Assembly: GCA_024408015.1 (NCBI GenBank)
Contig: JAKSVJ010000028.1
Coordinates: 1-9,516, forward strand
DNA: 9,516 nt
Source of the DNA: Clostridia bacterium
GTDB taxonomy: Bacteria; Bacillota; Clostridia; Oscillospirales; CAG-272
Direction of reading: 5' to 3'
Below, in pieces: positions 7,460 to 9,516 of the stretch (positions are counted from its first letter, which is position 1; each line of letters opens with the position of its first letter). The translations under genes and the position numbers were made by a program. Below the pieces are notes generated by a model that worked only from the letters and a program-made list of their open reading frames with translations, was not told the origin of the DNA and made no database searches.

Positions 7460-8869
7460 TTAAAATGCAAGCATTTCAAATGCAGTTGCAATACGTTGAC
7501 GTAGTTCTGATGAATCAATAATATCGTCAATATATCCATTTTGAGCAGCTGTGAGTGGGGATGCAAATTTATCTGCCCAATCAGCAGCAATCTCACTTTT
7601 CTTTGTTTCGTCTGTAACTTCGCCAAGGAACTCTACAGATCTTTCAGGAGACATAGCAGCAATCTTTGCAGAATCAAGAGCGAGATTTACATCAACGCCG
7701 AGTTCTTTTGAACCCATTACTGTGTATGCTGTACCATAAGCTTTTCCTAAAACAACTGTTACTTTATCAGAAAGACCGCCTGTGTAAGAGTAAGCAAGTT
7801 TAGCAAGTTTGAGTGAAAGATCTTTAGATTCAGCGAGATCTTTCATTGCTACGCCTTCGGAATCAACAAGTGTCAAAACTGGGATTTGGAATTCGGAACA
7901 GAAATCAATGAATTCTGATGCCTTATCTGTTGAGCAAGGACAAAGTTTACCACCTTTAACTGCCGGGTTATTAGCAACTACACCAATAACTAATGAATTA
8001 ATTGTAGCAAAACCGCATACCATGTGTTGAGCGTGTTCTGCGTAGAGTTCAACAAAACTACCAGCGTCAACTACAGTGTTGATAACATCATGAACATCAT
8101 ATGTTGGATTGCTCAAGATGCTTGAGACATCAACGAGTCTAGTAACTTCATCATTGCTTGGAATTTCAAGTCCAAAATGTGGAATGAGTTTTCTTGCTTC
8201 AGTAAGAGCTGCAGCGTCATCTTCGGCTGTGATAGCTGAGATGCCATCTTTAGCAAGTCTTTCTGGTTTACCTAATGTCTTATCTGTTAATACTGTTTCT
8301 GGTGCAATGTAGAGTGATCCACTCTTCTTTGCAACAATAATAATATCGAACATTCTAGCGATAACAGCAGAGCTACCACCACAAGGGCCTGATATAACTG
8401 CGATTTGAGGAATAACATTCTTAGCAATTGAAGCCTTCTGAATGATTGCGCCATATCCTGCAAGCGCATCTACTCCTTCAAGAATTTTAGCACCAGCACT
8501 ATCAAATACACCAATGATAGGAGCTTCAGCTTTTAAAGCCATCTCGTAGATTTTGCAAATCTTCTTTGCATGCATTTCACCAAGAGCGCCTTTGAGACGT
8601 GAGAAGTCTTGAGAAAATGCAAAAACTAGTGTGCCTCCAATGGCACCATAACCTGTAACTACAGGTTCAAAGTCTTCACCTGATGTGATATCAAGCTCAG
8701 TTTTTTTGCGATTGATGTAACCACCAACTTCAACAAATGTGCCTTCGTCGAACAATACATCCATTCTAGCACGAGCTGATAACTTACCAAGTTTTGTTAA
8801 CTCTGCAGCGGCACTGTTTTGTCTTTCATTTAATGCAGCGCGGAGTTCAGCAGTTGTTTTTTGTGACAT
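7460..8869 (-). CDS. Divergent acyl-CoA-type carboxyltransferase (MmdA / transcarboxylase 12S-like)
   Basis: A 469-residue member of the carboxyltransferase (crotonase-fold) family that includes methylmalonyl-CoA decarboxylase alpha, propionyl-CoA carboxylase beta, glutaconyl-CoA decarboxylase alpha and transcarboxylase 12S. Family signs are KLSARARMDVLFDEGTFVE (29-47), GALGEMHAKKICKIYEMAL (94-112), DSAGAKILEGVDALAGYG (123-140) and GPCGGSS (161-167). The second half has CGFATINSLVIGVVANNPAV, DKASEFIDFC and KAYGTAY (376-382). It is shorter than MmdA (about 510). The usual SGVAH block after the first oxyanion region and the PGFLPG motif (here DSEGVAMKDL, 336-345) are altered, so the acyl-CoA substrate is uncertain. 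I start at the ATG at 8869, with AAAGGA seven bases upstream. A GTG at 8971 would add 34 residues unlike the family and has no clear ribosome site. It is first in the minus-strand operon, downstream of a strong promoter. Confidence 0.85.
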   Translation of the reverse strand: MSQKTTAELRAALNERQNSAAAELTKLGKLSARARMDVLFDEGTFVEVGGYINRKKTELDITSGEDFEPVVTGYGAIGGTLVFAFSQDFSRLKGALGEMHAKKICKIYEMALKAEAPIIGVFDSAGAKILEGVDALAGYGAIIQKASIAKNVIPQIAVISGPCGGSSAVIARMFDIIIVAKKSGSLYIAPETVLTDKTLGKPERLAKDGISAITAEDDAAALTEARKLIPHFGLEIPSNDEVTRLVDVSSILSNPTYDVHDVINTVVDAGSFVELYAEHAQHMVCGFATINSLVIGVVANNPAVKGGKLCPCSTDKASEFIDFCSEFQIPVLTLVDSEGVAMKDLAESKDLSLKLAKLAYSYTGGLSDKVTVVLGKAYGTAYTVMGSKELGVDVNLALDSAKIAAMSPERSVEFLGEVTDETKKSEIAADWADKFASPLTAAQNGYIDDIIDSSELRQRIATAFEMLAF

Positions 8870-8984
8870 ATATAATTCCTTTCCTGGGATAAACCCATAG
8901 GTAGAGTAAAATGCAGTTGATAATTTAGAACCTTGTTCAAGGAGTTCAAAGTGATATATAAACCATTTCACCCCATTTTAATCT
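8870..8984 (-). promoter_or_regulatory. Predicted 5' leader of the decarboxylase operon
   Basis: From the predicted transcription start near 8984 to the ATG at 8869, the leader would be about 115 nt. It holds two small possible hairpins. One is CCTTG/CAAGG at 8931-8942, which can be extended across a bulge by GAA/TTC (8928-8930 with 8945-8947). The other is TGGG/CCCA at 8885-8897, directly upstream of the AAAGGA ribosome site. Neither resembles a riboswitch class I know. The frame stays open into the downstream gene from a GTG at 8971. Confidence 0.4.
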
Positions 8985-9012
8985 ATTCTAATTATGCTTC
9001 TTTTTTTGTCAA
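8985..9012 (-). promoter_or_regulatory. Possible second, overlapping promoter
   Basis: TTGACA occurs twice with a seven-base period on the minus strand. The second copy (9012-9007) is 16 bases from TAGAAT (8990-8985), itself a five-of-six -10 match. This gives an alternative promoter shifted about six to seven bases from the first. It may be used, or may simply be a by-product of the repeat. Confidence 0.4.
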
Positions 9013-9019
9013 ATGTCAA
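8991..9019 (-). promoter_or_regulatory. Sigma-A-type promoter of the decarboxylase operon
   Basis: On the minus strand a perfect TTGACA -35 box (9019-9014) is followed by exactly 17 bases and CATAAT (8996-8991), which matches five of six -10 consensus bases. AT-rich DNA lies upstream, as in an UP element. It is correctly oriented about 120 bases before the first gene of the operon and just past the yajC terminator. A second overlapping box pair is listed separately. Confidence 0.82.
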
Positions 9020-9020
9020 G

Positions 9021-9043
9021 TTAATATATAGAATATATATTAA
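9021..9043. repeat. AT-only inverted repeat next to the -35 box
   Basis: TTAATATATA (9021-9030), a GAA spacer and TATATATTAA (9034-9043) form a perfect 10-bp palindrome. It ends one base from the -35 hexamer of the decarboxylase operon. It could be an operator for a dimeric regulator or only an AT-rich UP element. Its position favours some effect on this promoter, but low-complexity AT sequence makes chance palindromes easy. Confidence 0.4.
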
Positions 9044-9053
9044 TTAATGTGAC

Positions 9054-9086
9054 AAAAAAGCCGAAGGAAATTACCCTTCGGCTTTT
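9054..9086 (-). terminator. Intrinsic terminator of yajC
   Basis: A perfect GC-rich 8-bp stem, GCCGAAGG (9060-9067) with CCTTCGGC (9075-9082), has a seven-base loop. It is flanked by A6 (9054-9059) and T4 (9083-9086). Read on the minus strand, it ends in six U residues, 22 bases after the yajC stop. It separates yajC from the decarboxylase operon promoter. Confidence 0.93.
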
Positions 9087-9104
9087 GTGAGTGAATTTGA
9101 ATAA

Positions 9105-9516
9105 TTAATCTTTCTTTTCAGCAGGTTTTTCTGTTGTTTCAGCACTTGTTGGAGCAGCTGTTGTGTCGCTCTTTTGAACGCCAGTAGCATCAACAGCTTT
9201 AACATCAATGCTTTTGATTGCTGATCTTAAGAAACGAATCTTAGTTCTTTCCTTTGTTGTTTCAAGCACGAATGTTTCATCTTTGATGCTAACAACTCTA
9301 CCGATGATACCACCGATTGTAGTAACTTCATCACCAACACCTAAACTGTTGCGGAGTTCGGTTGCTTCTTTTTCCTGTTTTTTCTGTGGGCGATATACAA
9401 GGAAGTACATTGCAACAGCAAAAACTGCAATCATTATGATAAGAGACCAGTAACTACCTTGTGGAGCTGGAGTTGCTGCAGCAGCCTTTTCTGAGATTTT
9501 GGCATAATCAACATCT
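9105..9516 (-). CDS. yajC: Preprotein translocase subunit YajC (5' end cut by window edge)
   Basis: A small single-pass membrane protein that associates with SecDF/YidC in the Sec export machinery. Visible are a hydrophobic helix (SLIIMIAVFAVAMYFLVY), the hallmark YRPQKKQ right after it, and the conserved cytosolic domain LGVGDEVTTIGGIIGRVVSI ... FLRSAIKSI. An Ala/Thr/Glu/Lys-rich tail ends in KPAEKKD. The reading frame stays open to the window edge. The only in-frame ATG in view, at 9434, would cut the transmembrane helix to about 14 residues. The true start is therefore most likely beyond 9516, leaving an Ala-rich N-terminal segment (around AAAATPAPQGSYW) before the helix. The gene is followed by a strong terminator and is probably the last of its transcription unit. 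Confidence 0.92.
   Translation of the reverse strand, partial: DVDYAKISEKAAAATPAPQGSYWSLIIMIAVFAVAMYFLVYRPQKKQEKEATELRNSLGVGDEVTTIGGIIGRVVSIKDETFVLETTKERTKIRFLRSAIKSIDVKAVDATGVQKSDTTAAPTSAETTEKPAEKKD

Noticed and set aside
8870..8971. N-terminal extension of the carboxyltransferase by 34 residues from a GTG at 8971
   Set aside because: The GTG has no convincing ribosome site and would be only about 13 bases from the predicted transcription start. The added residues do not resemble the family N terminus, while the ATG at 8869 has a well-spaced AAAGGA site.
9105..9434. Complete yajC starting at the ATG at 9434
   Set aside because: This start lies inside the transmembrane helix. The frame is open to the window edge with more hydrophobic helix and a plausible N-terminal segment upstream, so the gene is better read as cut by the edge.

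Overview
The window looks like a chromosomal segment of a low-GC, Gram-positive anaerobe of the class Clostridia. An Oscillospirales/Ruminococcaceae-type gut bacterium is plausible, but this is inference. The grounds are AT-rich DNA, strong AGGAGG-type ribosome binding sites, an RqcH/NFACT protein, and a biotin-dependent Na+-pumping decarboxylase split over five short genes. I see no RNA gene, CRISPR array, insertion sequence or prophage gene. Coding density is high and no gene-free stretch exceeds 300 bases.

Left part (30-4032, plus strand): three closely spaced genes, probably co-transcribed, with 11-base gaps. They encode an RqcH/NFACT ribosome-quality-control protein, a polytopic MOP-superfamily (Wzx-like) lipid-linked glycan flippase, and 5'-methylthioadenosine/S-adenosylhomocysteine nucleosidase (MTAN). 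The functions are unrelated, so this looks like a housekeeping cluster rather than a pathway. Its promoter lies left of the window.

Centre and right (8869 down to 4091, minus strand): a compact operon in the order carboxyltransferase (MmdA/12S-like), OadG-type membrane anchor, biotin carrier protein, Na+-translocating decarboxylase beta subunit, and OadA/5S-type pyruvate/oxaloacetate carboxyltransferase. The two operons converge on a perfect 14-bp hairpin that should terminate both. The minus-strand operon has a near-consensus promoter (TTGACA, 17 bp, CATAAT). A second overlapping promoter-like pair and an AT-only palindrome lie beside it. The transcribed leader would be about 115 nt.

How the operon should work: a carboxyl group is moved to biotin on the small carrier protein. 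The beta subunit then decarboxylates carboxybiotin and exports Na+. The operon is unusual in encoding two different carboxyltransferases, one of acyl-CoA type and one of 2-oxoacid type, for a single carrier and a single pump, with no biotin carboxylase. These are all the parts of a Propionibacterium-type transcarboxylase (12S, 1.3S, 5S) plus a Na+ pump. The acyl-CoA-type subunit is also divergent at its expected active-site motifs.

Right edge (9105-9516, minus strand): yajC, a SecDF-associated membrane protein, cut by the window edge at its 5' end and followed by a strong intrinsic terminator that separates it from the decarboxylase operon.
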